Counted from the stretch's first letter, positions 47,081 to 59,967 are shown. The stretch is DNA of 64,000 nt from Rhipicephalus microplus (GCF_043290135.1 NC_134709.1:67883456-67947455), one strand, 5' to 3'. The notes: generated from the letters alone by a model not told the origin. Program-made: numbers and translations.

Positions 47081-47395
47081 GAATTGTTGCTGCTACCACC
47101 ACGCAGGGGCAGGCTCCGGCCGCCGTCGCGACTGCCGTCACTGCTGCGGATCAACTGCATCAGCGTCGCTGCCACCGCTAGGTGGCACTCAGCAGCAACG
47201 AGCTGGCCCATCAGCTTTGGGCCGTCCAGCAAGCCGAAGATGCCGCCCGCGCTCAAGGACTTCAAGCGGTCACCTAAGGATCCGCCTTAATCATCGACGG
47301 AGGGTGGGAAAAAACAAGGGTTTATCCCCTTGCCCCTCCGCCCCGCCCGAAGGGCACTGCCGGATTTCAGATAAAGTTTATTCATTCATTGATAA
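47081..47395 (+). pseudogene. LINE C-terminal fragment and 3' UTR with (ATTC)n tail
   Basis: One frame reads a diverged tail ending SSNELAHQLWAVQQAEDAAR then AQGLQAVT at a stop near 47274, interrupted once by TAG near 47176. W-A-V-Q-x-A near the end is characteristic of tick jockey/I-type LINEs. The UTR (CGGAGGGTGGG...GATAAAG) ends in TTTATTCATTCATTGAT. Confidence 0.6.
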
Positions 47396-47649
47396 AAGCT
47401 TTCTCTTATTTCGTGGCATTTCTTACGTGGAAAAGAAAAAAGAAAGAATACCGTCGAAATTTGAGCTCCACTCAATCATAAGTTTGAGACATGGTCAGTA
47501 AATGTAGCGGCTGTAACCACATATTTCAATTTTCAATATTAACAAACATTAGCAATTACGTCACCATCATCAGCTAACATCTACAGCCACTAGCTGAGCT
47601 TGGAGATAGTATATTGAACATTGTTCAGTGCTACCTAGTGATCATGGTG

Positions 47650-47880
47650 CCCGCCACGGTGCTCTAGTGGCTAAGGCACTTGTCTGCCGACCCGCAGGTC
47701 GTGGTAATATATCGCGGCTGCGGCGGCTGTATTTCCGATGGAGGCGAAAATGTTGTAGGCCCGTGTGCTCAGATTTGGGTGCACGTTAGAAAACCCCAGG
47801 TGGTCGAAATTTCCGGAGCCCTCCACTACGGCGTCTTTCATAATCGTGTGGTGCGTTTGGGACGGTAAACCCCAACAACA
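47650..47880 (+). mobile_element. Ruka-type SINE with damaged B box
   Basis: Complete body and A-box region (TGCTCTAGTGGCTAAGG), but the B box region reads GGTAATATATCGCG instead of GGTTCGAATCC, so this copy is probably not transcribable from its own promoter. Confidence 0.9.
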
Positions 47881-48494
47881 ACGAAAGCACATACAGTTCA
47901 TGCCGGCTGACGTAGTCGTAAGTAGGGTAATACTGGTCTGACCACAATTGATCAATACGCAATCGACTCCCACACATAGGATGTCGTACCATTTCGTTAC
48001 CCGGTCGCTGTTTTAAGGTGGCAATAAAGGCATTGCGTCGAATAAGCATGGTGTTAGCTGTGATTTCTTCAGTTATAGCAGAGAGATATTTCTAAAAATG
48101 TCACTGCGGAATAAAAATGTTTTTTTTTAATCCTAGAAAGCTACGAGTATATTTATCTATAACATTTTCCACATGGTTACAGAAGGAGGCTGCGTGTTTT
48201 TCGTGTTTTTGTTTGTATAAAGGGCTCTATTTTGCGTACATGACACTTGCGTTTAGAGTGTGGTGATTGCGACATAATTTTCGCGTGCTTAGGGGCTCAT
48301 TTGTGAACACCTTCGTGAACTCTTTTGTACTTGTGCTTTATTTATGCTTGCCGTCACTGCTCGGCTGCCATCGTCTGTGCCGTAATCGAATTTGCAGCCT
48401 CTTTTCCGGAGGCACCGGTGAATGATACACATGATCAAGATTACCTACCCTTGCACTAAATACCAGCGTGACAGAAAAATATTTGGGTCTATAG
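47881..48494. other. No gene recognised
   Basis: Nothing identifiable between the SINE and the RTE 3' end. Confidence 0.35.
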
Positions 48495-48735
48495 CATCAT
48501 CATCATCATCATAAGCCTGGCTGCGTCCACTGCAGGACAAAGGCCTCTCCCATGTTCCGCCAGTTAACCTGGTCCTGTGCTTGCTGCTGCCATTTATACC
48601 CGCAAACTTCTCAATTTCATCTGCCCACCTAACCTTCTGTTTCCCCCTAACCCGCTTTCCTTCTCTGGGAATCCAGTTAGTTACTCATAATGACCAGCGG
48701 CTATCCTGTCTACGCGCTACATGCCCGGCCCATGT

Positions 48736-50451
48736 TCATTTCCTCTTCTTTATTTCAACTATGATATCCTTAACCCCCGTTTGTCCCCTAATCCACTCCG
48801 CTTTCTTCTTGTCTCTCAAGGTTACACCTACCATTTTTCTTTCCGTTGCTCGCTGTGTCGTCCTCAATTTAAGCTGAACCCTCTTTGTGAGTCTCCAGGT
48901 TTCTGCTCCGTAGCTATGTACCGGCAAGATAAAGCTGTTATATACCTTCCTCTTAAGGGATAATGACAATCTACCTGTCATAATTTGAGAGTGCTTGCCG
49001 AATGTGCTCCACCCCATTCTTATTCTTCTAGTTACTTCAATCTCGTGGTTAGGCTCTGCGGTTATTACCTGCCCTAAGTAGACATAGTCTTTTACAACTT
49101 CAAGTGCAGTATTACCTATCTCCAAGCGCTGTTCCTTTCCGAGGTTGTTGTACATTACTTTCGTTTTCTGCAGATTAATTTTAAGACCCACCTTTCTGCT
49201 CTCCTTATGTAACTCCGTAATCATGAGTTGCAGTTCGTCTCCTGAGTTACTCAGCAATGCAATGTCATCAGCGAAGCGCAGGTTACTGAGGTATTCTCAA
49301 TTAGCTCTTATCCCTATCTGTTCTTATTCTAGGCTTCTCAAAACCTCCTGTAAGCACGCGGTAAATAGCATTGGGGAGATTGTGTCCCCCTGCCTTACAC
49401 CATTCTTGATTGGTATTCTGTTGCTTTCTTTATGAAGCACTATGGTAGCAGTTGATCCCCTGTAGATTTCTTCCAGAATGTTAATAAACTTCCTCTACGC
49501 CTTGATTCCGCAGTGTCTGCATGACGGCTGATATTTCTACTGAATCAAACACTTCCCGTAATCTATGAAGGCTATGTATAGTGGTTGGTTATACACTGAG
49601 CATTTCTCTATTACCTGATTGATAGTATGAATGTGGTCAATTGTTGAGTAGCCTGTTCGAAATCCTGCTTGTTCCTTTGGTTGATTGAATTCTAATGTTT
49701 TCTTTACTCTGTTAGCAATTACCTTTGTAAATAGCTTGTACACTACAAAGAGCAAGTTGATCGGCCAGTATTTGTTCAAGTCCTTGTCATCTCCTTTTTT
49801 ATGTATTAAGATGATGTTAGCGTTCTTCCAAGACTCTGGTACCCTTCCCGTCAGGAGACACCTCGTAAACAGGGTGGCTAGTTTTTCTAACACAATCTGT
49901 CCTCCATCTTTCAGCAGATCTGATATTACCTGATCCTCACCAGCAGCTTTGCCTCTTTGCATGCTCTCCAAAGCTTTTCTGACTTCTTCTATCATTACTG
50001 GTGGGGTGTCATCTGGGTTACTGCTAGTTCTTATAGTATTAAGGTCGTGGTTGTCTCGGCTACTGTACGGATTTCTGTAAAACTCCTCGGCTATTTTAAC
50101 TATCCTATCCATATTGGTAGTTATTTTGCCTTCTTTGTACCTTAGTGCATACATCCGACTTTTGCCTATCCCAAGTTTTCTCTTCATTGCTTTGAAGCTT
50201 CCTCCGTTTTTCAGAGCGTGTTCAAATCTCTCCATGTTATACCTTCTTACATCGCATACTTTACGTCTATTAATCAACTTCGAAAGCTCTCCCAGTTCTA
50301 TTTCGTCTGTTGTACTTGACACTTCCATGATTTGACGCTTCTTAATTTGGTTCTTCGTTTCCTGGGAAAGCTTGCCAGTGTCCTGTTTAACTACCCTGCC
50401 TCCAACGTCCACTGCACACTCCGTAATGATACTCGTCAGATTATCAATCAT
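48736..50451 (-). pseudogene. RTE reverse transcriptase region
   Basis: Reads SLQRGKAAGEDQVISDLLK-like text, YWPINLLFVVYKLFTKVIAN (equivalent of YRPISLLSVxYK), QAGFRTGYSTIDHI and FIDYGKCLIQ before a stop at 49537. After a damaged stretch, FADD (near 49270, the catalytic motif) is followed by the thumb region INLQKTKVMYNN and VTRRIRMGWSTFGK. The text matches RTE-clade RTs closely. Confidence 0.85.
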
Positions 50452-50490
50452 TGTATCTACGCTAAGGTTGGTCTCCTCACCAAGAGCCGA

Positions 50491-51491
50491 CTACCTGTTT
50501 TGCAGTGACACTCTGAATTCCTGTACTTTCGCTCTCAGTGCTAGCTCATTGATTGGATTCATGCGTATCAGTTTCTGTCGTTCCTTCTTCAAGTCTAGGC
50601 GAATTCGAGACCATACCATTCTATGGTCACTGCATCGTACCTTGCCAACCACTTCCACATCCTGCACAATTCCTGGGGGTGCAGTCATTATAAAGTCTAT
50701 TTTGTTCTTATTTTCGCCATTAGGGCTCCTCCATGTCCACTTGCGGTTTTCTCGTTTTCGGTAGAAAGTATTCTGAATCCGCAAATTATTGCGTCTGCGA
50801 ATTCTACTAGTAGCTCTCCTCTGGCGTTTCTAGTGCCGATGCCATAATCTCCTACTGCCTGGTCTCCAGCCTGCTTCTTCCCTACTTTTGCATTAAAGTC
50901 GCCCATCACTATAGTATACTATGTTTTTACCTTACTCATTGCCGATTCCACGTCTTCATAGAAGCTTTCAACTGAAGCGTCATCATGGCTGGATGTAGGC
51001 GCGTAAGCCTGTACTACCTTCATCTTGTGTCTTTTGTTCAGTTTAATTACAATACCCACCACCCTTTCATTAATGCTATAATATTCCTCTATGTTGCCAG
51101 CTATGTTTCTGTGAATTAGGAGCCCCACTCCCAGTTCTCTTCTGTCTGCCAAGCCCCGATAGCAAAGGACGTGCCCATTCTGTAGCACCGTATAGGCCTC
51201 ATCTGTCCTCCTAACCTCACTGAGCCCTATTATATCCCATTTAACACCCTCTAGCTCCTCGAATAGTACAGCTAGACTTCCCTCACTAAATAAGGTTCTA
51301 GCGTTAAACGTTGCCAAGTTCAGGTTCCAATGGCGGCCTGTAGTCCAGAGATGCTTAGCACCATCTGCTGCGTTGCAGATCTGACCGCCGCCGTAGTCTG
51401 TTGCTTCGCAGCTGCTGAGGACTGAGGGCCGTGAGTTATTTGGTGTATGCATGTGGGAGGTAGTGGCCAGATACTGCACCAGGGTGGCCAA
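50491..51491 (-). pseudogene. RTE AP-endonuclease region
   Basis: Reads LATFNARTL near the start and GLSEVRRTDEAY (catalytic Glu), then VQAYAPTSSHD, MGDFNAKVG (the GDFN motif) and CSDHRMVWSRI (catalytic S-D-H). The frame is interrupted by an in-frame TAG at 50919-50921, a frameshift near 50700 and a stop at 50491. The domain would nick target DNA for reverse transcription. Confidence 0.85.
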
Positions 51492-51650
51492 TCCTTCTCT
51501 GGTGAGGGAGTGCGTTTCCGGTGGTGGTTACGGGTGAGGCCGCACCTCAGGCCTCTTAATGCAGTTCTATCAACACGCGGTTTTTTTGTTTTTTTTCTCC
51601 CGGTTGGGAACTGCATGGCACCGGGCACGTGGTTCGACTGTTGTCGTTTT

Positions 51651-53051
51651 TACAGATTCACACGGTTTTCTGCTTCTAAAATTTAAAATTTTTGTGTGTT
51701 ATAGCAGTATTTGTAGCGGTTGAACTCCTTGTATCTTCACGAACAAATAGACACCACTCTGACTCTCCTAAGACCAAAATTGCTAAAGATATAGGTAGGT
51801 ATGTGCAGAGCTTACTTGCCCGTGCTGCTGACGCGGCCGCTCTCGCTCCCGCAGTTGGAATAATCTGTGTTTATTGGCTAAGAGGTGGAGGAGCAGTTCC
51901 GGTGGGCTTAATTCGCTGTGGAAGCTCTTTCGCTAGACCCAGTGCAAGCAGTGACAGCAGTCCGGCAACACTGAGTGTGTCTTCTGAATAAGTCTCTTTT
52001 GACGCTCTCAGTTGAATAGGGCGCTCGCGGTTTTTTCTACGGGTATCTCCGGATTTTAACGACTCAATTGAGACCTGATTTGTTGTCCAGGGGTGTGTAA
52101 AAGCCGAGATATGGCTCGTTGTCCTCAAAGTGGCTTGGTCCCACACAAGATGGCGGCCCCCATATGGTCATAAGGTGGGAAAAATTGCTTGTGGGTTTGT
52201 TTTCGCTGGTCAGAAACTGGTAAGATTGAGCTCAGAGCCCGAAATCTTCCTTCTGCATGATTTTTAAATGTTACCAATATTTGTTGTGATCTTTTGCTTT
52301 TTCATTCAATCTTTGAGCTCGAGGGGGCAGCAGGTGCTAAAGTCCCCTGTCAACATGGCAGCCCCCATAGGGCGGATACACGTGTTACCCAAAGTTGATT
52401 TTCGGTGAAGGAAAACCGTTTTTTCCCGCAGATTCAAAATAAGATTGTAGCGGCGAGGCTCCTGAACGTCCCAAGAAGAATCTAGGGTGGTTTTAGAGGT
52501 GCGTAGTAGCTTTTTGTTGCGGAATTCCCAAATTAATGGAAGTGGAGCCAGTGGTTGCTGTTGTTAGTCCTAACGGAAGTATGAGTCGTTAATTTCTCAA
52601 GTTGTAACTGATTTGGGTGGCTAAACCGTGTGCTCGAAGTGCTCCGAAGCCTCATAAAACCATGCGAGGAAATTTAGATTATTACTCACAGTTTTGACGG
52701 AGATTTTGAGGTCCGTAGGCTGAGCTGTTGTGGAACCGCTTAAGCGACCGGGCCCCTTGGTGGAGTCGGGTCTATAGCGGCGCACTGCTAATTGTCGAAG
52801 TGAAGCGTACGACGTTTCGGAGATACCTCTCGCATATCAGGGCCAAGATGATGTAGGAGCACACATTTACGTACAGACTAAAGAAAGTGTTGTTTGTGGG
52901 ACCGAAGGAAATTTATAGAACCAACTGTATAGCATACATCTTAATGAGATCAAGCCTGTTGTTCAAATAACTAAAAAAAGAAGCGGATCAAAACAAAAAT
53001 GAAACGCACACTTGGAAGAGCTATTTGCGAACGTAGGAGCTATTGAACCTA
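51651..53051. other. No gene recognised
   Basis: AT-balanced sequence with two loosely similar segments (around 52145-52165 and 52345-52370, both ATGGCRGCCCCCATA). This may be an internally repeated old element. Confidence 0.35.
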
Positions 53052-53420
53052 ATTTATTTATTTTTATTTTACCCTCAGGGTACACAGTACATTTCAGAGG
53101 GGAAGAGCATGCACAACAATGAAAAAAAAACAAGGAATACAAAACAAATGGCATAAAAATGTCAATAATTGGCGTACAAAGATTATTACTCCTAACAACT
53201 CACATCATAATAAAGCAAATGATAACACTGAGTTTATTTTTATTACATGGTGAAGGCACAAAGCATTACAAATAAACTTCAACAAACATACAGAGGGTAA
53301 TTAGGTAATCAGTGTTTTAAGGACATTTTTAAATTGGATGGGTTCATTGATGCTTGTTATTGATGCAGCCAGGGAATTCCATTCATTACAAGTTCTTGGG
53401 AGATATCATTGGGCATATGT
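53052..53420 (-). pseudogene. CR1/L2-like LINE 3' end
   Basis: On the minus strand the frame reads CNEWNSLAASITSINEPI then QFKNVLKTLIT and stops at 53301-53303, the standard W-N-x-L-P/A C-terminus. The UTR runs to an (AAAT)n tail (53052-53070). This is the same class as 12165-12418, but a different subfamily. Confidence 0.75.
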
Positions 53421-53624
53421 TACTGTGTTGCAATGGGGGACTGTGGCTTTTTGTTGGTGATTACGGCGAAGAGAAATGAAGGGAGCAGCTTGGATTATTT
53501 ATGCTGCTTCATTTTATTGTAAAACTGAAAAGGTAGCGTAAGAACGTGGAGAGCCTCAATTCGGAAGCTTTGCATGCCAACAGTGCACAATATGCTTCGA
53601 GGCATGCCGAAGCCGGGGACTGAA

Positions 53625-53735
53625 GATGGGTTTCGGCCACTTGGGTTTCTTTACCATTTACCGAGGTCCAAGTGCATGGGCATGTTTTGCAGTTGACGGG
53701 CTCATGGAACTGTGGCCCCCAAGGCCGAGAATCGA
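53625..53735 (-). mobile_element. Possible diverged SINE
   Basis: Reads as a minus-strand relative of the Ruka body (CTTGGGTTTCTTTACC corresponding to the CCTGGGGTTCTTTAACG block) plus a B-box-like CGAGAATCGAACCGCG. Strongly diverged. Confidence 0.4.
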
Positions 53736-54721
53736 ACCGCGTCCTCTGTAAATCGACAGCTCAACGCCTTATTCGCTCAACGCCTTATTCGAGGTCGTGG
53801 TCTCGTTTTGCATTATTCCTTATGCCTGGCTTAACCGTTGCTCCACGTTTGCGTGCATATTTATGACGTGTCGGGTTAACACAGATGGTATTACGGACGG
53901 CACGTCGTTTTGCACTCAACTCGTCGAAGTCTCGCGCCATCTCTGTTACTTTTTTTCTGTCGTTGCCGTCTCCTGCCGAATGGGAGTGTCAAGAACGAAA
54001 ATATTGTTCATTGCCCGTACGTTCCTTCCTTTACACGTCTATTAAAACTAGCCACCTAGTAGTATGCGAACGTAGAAATGTATAAAGTGATAGGATAAAG
54101 CGGAGTAATTCAATTTATAGCAGGCAGTACATGCACCAATAATCTCCAGGGTAAAGGCTGCAGCTTTAGCTCTATGGTCTCTGCGTTTGTGGAGCCATGA
54201 TGCGTGTGCATGTTGAGCCAGCCGGAATTCAAGTTCCCCGTATGCGCGATCAAGAAACAAAGAAGAGAACTTGTGTTAGAATGTGCACGAGATAATTACA
54301 GCCATTTGGGCAACTCATCTTTAATGTATATGCTTTTGTGTTCTTTAATGAACTTTCTTGAAAACGAAGAAATTAAAACTGAGAAGCAAGTGGAATAAGT
54401 CTGAGGCACTGCTGTGCTACCCTCGACCAGGAAAAGTTGGAGGAGGTGTGAAAGATGTAAGACGAAATTCATCAAATCCCACGCACCTTCCGAATCAGTA
54501 TTATGTGAAGCATGCCAAGGGAAGGTGACTGCGGGGTAATTATTTTATTGAGCAAAACGTTACGAAATGAAGCTAAAGATCAGTGCAAAGGTACGCATCC
54601 AGCAGTCGAATATATGCTTTATATAACCAGTTCTTTACATTTGTGTAATGATGCCTACAGCAGAAGCGGTAAGCTGATTTGTAGTGATTGTGCTTGCGAG
54701 GATAGTAGCTCTGGCTGGTGG
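53736..54721. other. No gene recognised
   Basis: Short ORFs only. Confidence 0.35.
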
Positions 54722-54800
54722 TAAGTCGACCAACTTCAGTGGATGGCACTTCAGCGTACAACTGACGTTAACCCGACGTGGTGCCTGTAACATAGGGATA
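54722..54800 (-). repeat. ~130-bp dispersed repeat, third copy
   Basis: Minus strand shares GGTTAACGTCA.TTGT and CACTGAAGTTG with 14634-14790. It is shorter and more diverged than the other copies, with no SINE attached. Confidence 0.6.
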
Positions 54801-55918
54801 AATATGTAACGTACAAGGCTTACAACGCCTATTCGTTCACTAGTTTGCCAGCTAATAGCGAAGAGATCATCACCAGCTACAACAACAATATAAAGATAAC
54901 CATCAGGGATAAATTACTGTGACTCGCACTGATATGCAGCAAATAATAAAAAAAAGAAAACTCAAACTCAGTTTATCCTCGGTTCAACCATCTAGATGTA
55001 AGCTGTTTTTTGGAAGTGACGTCATCAGGACATTGCCATGAAGCAAGAGCGGGAGCGTGACATTCACAAATTCTTTAACTCTCGTACTTTGTTGGAAGTG
55101 GTTTGCTTAACAGAAGCTGCTTTCGAGTCAGCTTTATCAAAAACAACGAACGTTAACAATGTTGTTGTTAATGTCATGCCGGCTCCAGTGCAGTTATAAT
55201 TTGTTTCCGAGTTTAAAACTTCGATTTTTTGAAAGAATCGTCAAATTTCACGCTAAGCCATGCAAACAGTGCTAGCGCAACATTCTCGCCCCATGGAAAA
55301 CCTCTCGACAATAGCGTTCATGAATGCAACTGTTCCGGGAAAAGCAGAACAACGCAGGTCCTCAACGTTTCAGCAACACTGACTCTACGGGTATTTCTTA
55401 TCAATTCTAATATGCACGTCCATGTAGTTAGTTCTGCGCTATGCACCCCCGAACAATGAATACAAGATGGAAGCTAACCCTCAGGAGGCGGCCTCGGCTC
55501 TGTTTAGGGACATAACAAAGGTGGCTGTAGAGTTATGAAAACTACCTAATGTAGTTTTTACTAAACAATGCTTTTGTCATATTCATTGCCATTCTTCTTC
55601 ACAAGCTTTTTCTCTTTCGACATACACACATTCCACGCACATTCTACCGCGTGTAAAAAAAACTACAGGTTAGTTCCAACCGCTTATTTTGCACCCTAAC
55701 TCGTCTGACTAAGCGAAAAATTCACGCACACAGACGCATTCATAGTTTCCTTCATCAACGATTGCATTAAGCAACAATTCGCATACCATGCTTTCTGAGA
55801 GTACTTATGTAATGCGTTTCATGCTGCCTTTGTTTTCGCCAATTCAATTTGATTTGAAAAATAACTTAAAGAAAGGAAGAACAATGAAGTCTCCGCATGC
55901 GCTCCGATATGCTTATTG
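54801..55918. other. No gene recognised
   Basis: Nothing identifiable. Confidence 0.35.
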
Positions 55919-56154
55919 CCCCACCACGGTGGTCTAGTGGCTAAGGTACTCGGCTGCTGACCCGCAGGTCGCGGGCTCGAATCCCGGTTGCAACGGCTGC
56001 ATTTCCAATGGAGGCGGAAATGTTGTAGGCCCGTGTGCTCAGATTTGAGGGCACGTTAGAGAACCCCGGGTGGTCAAAATTTCCGGAGCCCTCCACTACG
56101 GCGTCTCTAGTAATCTAATGGTGGTTTTGGGACGTTAAACCCCACATATCAATC
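55919..56154 (+). mobile_element. Ruka-type SINE, full length
   Basis: Intact A box (TGGTCTAGTGG), B box with one change (GGCTCGAATCCC) and complete body. The tail is short (ATATCAATC). I cannot find a clear target-site duplication. Confidence 0.92.
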
Positions 56155-57928
56155 GACGCATACTGCCGTAGACCTTCCAAGTTTTCGAAGCAATGTTTTC
56201 TGAACGCCCGAACAAGCAATGGAAGCTAAAGTTTATGCAGATAAAGCACTGTCACTCTACTGCAACCCATCTCCCTTTCTTTCACGAATGACGATTCCTT
56301 TTCTTGCTCAAACTTTCTTAGCCGTCCTACCCTGTGCTACCTCTCACCTAAATAAACATTTCCAGACACTTATGTGGTTCTTGAAGGGAAAAGAAGAGGA
56401 ATTAGATCCCCGTAACTGTCTGCATCAGGGTGTGACACCTCAACAGTACCTCACAAAATGGGGGTAAAGAGGAATTAAAAAGATAGGATTGAAAGGTATA
56501 TATAGAAAGAGCAAGGAGAGAGCGAGGAGCAGGGATAGGCAGCGACGGAAGTAAAGAGAAGATAGGAAAGATGGAAATGGTCGCAGAAGTCTGAGGGCGG
56601 GGCACCACTCGACGAGAGCTCTTGTCGGCGTCAGGAGATGGCGTAGGGCGAGTCCATTCGGCCCGAGCAGCACTGTCATCAAAGATCGCGAAGGCACAAC
56701 CGGTCGGCACGAAATCCGGCGAGCTTTTTCGGACACTAAACAATTGTTGTCAGCAAAATTCGGTGTGTGCACACGCGTCTTCAAATGTCAATGCCAGAAA
56801 ACAGAAAAATGATGACGCTAGTATAAAGCAGCTACAGCTACGCAAAAAAAAAAAAAAACTCTCTGGTCAAAACAGCAACGCCTATATACTCTCGCCATCG
56901 AGGCGACAATGACGGGCTTATCGGATCCTGACGAGAGAGAAAGGATGAGTGCGCGTGTATGCGTGTCATCGCGTGCAGCAGGGAACGTTTGAGTCGGCCC
57001 CTCTTATTAGCCCTCCTCCAAATCCTCTCCACACGGGAACAGCTAATTACGTTGCACTCCCCGCACTCGCTGTACATGCGATGCTCCACCGCCTCGAACG
57101 ACATGGCGTGATTCGGTAGTTATGTTACGCTTGAACAAACGATGCAGAATGCACCACGCACGTTGGTCTGTTTAAGCAGAAAAGAAAGAATGATCGATAA
57201 AGTAGGTAATAATACATCCAATATCATTTTGCGCATTGTGCAAGTGAAGGTAACATTTGAACGGGAACCCAAGCGTAGCGGCTATAAAAACGAAAAGGAA
57301 TTACCATTGCACAATCACTTGCTGAAAGAAGCGTAGAGAGGGCTTTTGTTTTGTGTGAGAAATGTATGTATGGATGTCTGCCGCACTGCGATGACTGCAT
57401 GTGCTTCCTACTAATTGTTTGGGGCCTTCTAGCGTAACGACTTTTTGCTCTTGTTGGGTAGCGTCGGGAGCTATGCGCTGTGATCATAAGAACTGGGACA
57501 AAATTTGGCCGTGTATAGCAAACGCGTTCAACGCAGCTAAACACGAAATGACATGCTATAGTCTGTTCTTCTTTCTCTATGCCCGCCTCAACATACTTTG
57601 CGCACTATGCTTCCATTGACGACCACTGATAAATCAGTAGCCGGGGCCCTTTGTCGTACTGAGGAAACTTGCCAGCATCCCAGACCAATAGCATTAATAC
57701 TAGACGCACGTCAGTGTTCCAAACCACATCAAAGGCTAGATGCGCCAGCAAGCGCCGTCCTGCGAACTATGTTCCTGAAAACTTGGTGTAGTAGTTGACC
57801 TCAGGGAAAAAGCATGGTCATCGCACAGTTCTTGGCGTACTATGCTGACGTATGCGTCATTGTTGAACGTTTGGGTGAGGCAACCTATACGATAATGCGT
57901 CTCACACCCGGCACCCAACGCTCTGAAA

Positions 57929-57935
<7 letters not shown>
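56155..57935. other. No gene recognised
   Basis: ORFs up to 114 codons, minus strand, at 56400-56784, purine/pyrimidine biased and without motifs. A run of A at 56846-56860. Confidence 0.35.
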
Positions 57936-57959
<24 letters not shown>

Positions 57960-58090
57960 TACAGGTTTATTTACATAAAGGTAAAGAAGTTGGCCTAAGC
58001 TATAGTTTACTCTAGCCTGCTACTCTACACTAGGGGAGGGGAGACGGGAAAAGAAAGAGTAATGGATGACAATGTTGAGATAGAGAGGTG
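57936..58090 (-). mobile_element. LINE 3' UTR with (TC)n tail
   Basis: Minus strand: CCCCTAGTGTAGAGTAGCAGG, then TAAATAAACCTGTA and 22 bp of TC repeats (57938-57959). The TAGNGTAGC-type UTR is shared with 29650-30165, pointing to the same LINE group. Confidence 0.5.
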
Positions 58091-58750
58091 AGTATATACA
58101 ATCCTTTCCAGCTGAGAAAAATGTTATAGCTGCGCATATATTCCAGTTGCTGCCAAAAAGGCTATAACCGCTCTTGTTACCACAGTTGCACTGTTGGTGT
58201 CATGCCAAGGGCCCAACATGGTCTCATCAGAAAGAACTGAAGTTATGCATGTGGCTGTAGGGAACTAGTTCTTCTAGTTCACTATAATGTCGGCCATCTA
58301 ATTCTATACAGACAACAAAATCTGGCTCACTCAGTGGGCTTCGTCTGTGTGACCAAGCGTGCAAGGGCGCGTCTAAAGCGAGAAACAAGACCTCTGGGGA
58401 AGAAAATGTAGAATATTTTGCTGTTGCCTCCGTTCCGTACCCTCACGCAATCCACTCCTCAGCCACTGAGCGTTCTCGATTGACCTGAGAATGAGAACAT
58501 GGTCGTTTAGCATTCCGCGTTTTTGTTGAAGAGAGTCATTCGTAAAGCTCCGAACTGTGATGAAGGCTGCCCGATGTGCCTCCAAATGGAAGCAGTACGA
58601 TTCGGGGTCGGGTCCGCCAGCGATGGAGAAAAGCAAGCCGGACTTCTTTTCACCTGGGCAGTTGTGTTTATTCACAGAAACTATATAATTAGAGCATATA
58701 CAAAATTGAATTTCTATGAGCCATGATCCAGGCAGCAGTTTATTTTTTTT

Positions 58751-58773
58751 GGGGGCGGGGGGGGGGGGGGGGG
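58751..58773 (+). repeat. G-tract
   Basis: GGGGGC followed by about 17 G. First of four G-runs of 13 or more bases within about 2 kb. Confidence 0.95.
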
Positions 58774-58930
58774 TTCCATGCAGAACAGTGCCTGCGCGTG
58801 ATTGCCCATTTACCAACACTGATTCATTTTAGGCATGTTGTACAATGCGTGACGAATGAAGAAGTAATCAGTGATGAATAAAGAACAGCATTTGACACAA
58901 GCTACCAATCAAGTGGTGGAACACACGGTA

Positions 58931-59049
<119 letters not shown>

Positions 59050-59571
59050 ACTAGTCACGACGTTAAAGAGAGTAAATTATCGTACTATCATACAAGTGTT
59101 CGTCTTCCTCCGGCTTAAGTTGATATTAATTTTTCTGTTGCACAATGTAAAGCTCGGAATGAGTGTCATTATCAATCTTGACAAAAAGTAGGGGAGCATA
59201 AAACTACACCTTCAGGAGCTGAACGCGATAGCCATAGCCTGTTCCTATAGTGCGCACCGCGAACAGCTATGTGTATCAAACCTTTTCGAACTCGCTATGC
59301 ACACAATACGCGGCCTTAGTAGGGAAACAGGCGCAGTAGCGTGCGTGCCTTTTGTAGTTGGTTGCCGGCTTTAAACCACGAAGTCATTGTGATAACCACA
59401 TGTTCTGACGCCCGATCGCAATTGGCGCTTGTACCACGCAATATTACTGAAATATTTCATGTTGTATTGTGAAGAATGTAAACAGAGCACGTGTGTTTGT
59501 AAAGCATGTGTCATTCTCACTGCCTTTCCAAGCAGATGAAGTTGTTTTCAACGTATTCGCAAAACGACGAG

Positions 59572-59671
59572 AGTTATAGCGTGAGAACAAAACGATGACA
59601 CAAAGACAAAAAGGACACGAAAGACAGCCCTTCTTGTCTCTGTGTCGTCGTTTTGTTCTCGTGCTATAACT
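59572..59671. repeat. Imperfect palindromic element
   Basis: Left arm 59572-59614 (AGTTATAGCGTGAGAACAAA then ACGATGACAC...) pairs with right arm 59631-59671 at about 90 percent of positions. The loop is short. I recall this type of structure (ACGACACAGAGACAAGAAGG) as dispersed in tick DNA. Compare the perfect palindrome at 13790. Confidence 0.85.
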
Positions 59672-59967
59672 ATTGTCATGTCATACCAACTAACCCAAGC
59701 TGCCACACTTCAAAGTATTCGCAAAAGACGTGTGGCCGTGTGTTAGTAGATCCGCTTGGCACGTAAACGAGCCGGCTTCAACCCCCACTCTAAACCAGAG
59801 TCTTTTTTATTGTTTATTTTATTTGCCTCGTTCTCGATTTTGCCTCGTTCTCGTGAGCGGTTCTGCAGCGCGAGCAGTCAATTTTGTTAATAAAGGCACT
59901 AGCAAGCAGAAGCTGCCTGCATCGGTATTGCGAGAGGATGGACGGGGAGGAAATGTACAAGTGCTAA

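Larger units (their letters stand above)
48495..51650 (-). mobile_element. RTE/BovB-type LINE, near full length but decayed
   Basis: About 3.15 kb on the minus strand: leader (about 51650-51490), AP endonuclease, reverse transcriptase and a 3' end finishing in (ATG)n-type trinucleotides (48495-48511). Length, domain order and the microsatellite tail fit the RTE clade. The frame is broken by several stops and at least one frameshift. A second copy starts at 61075 and a 3' fragment lies at 10508-10678. Confidence 0.9.
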
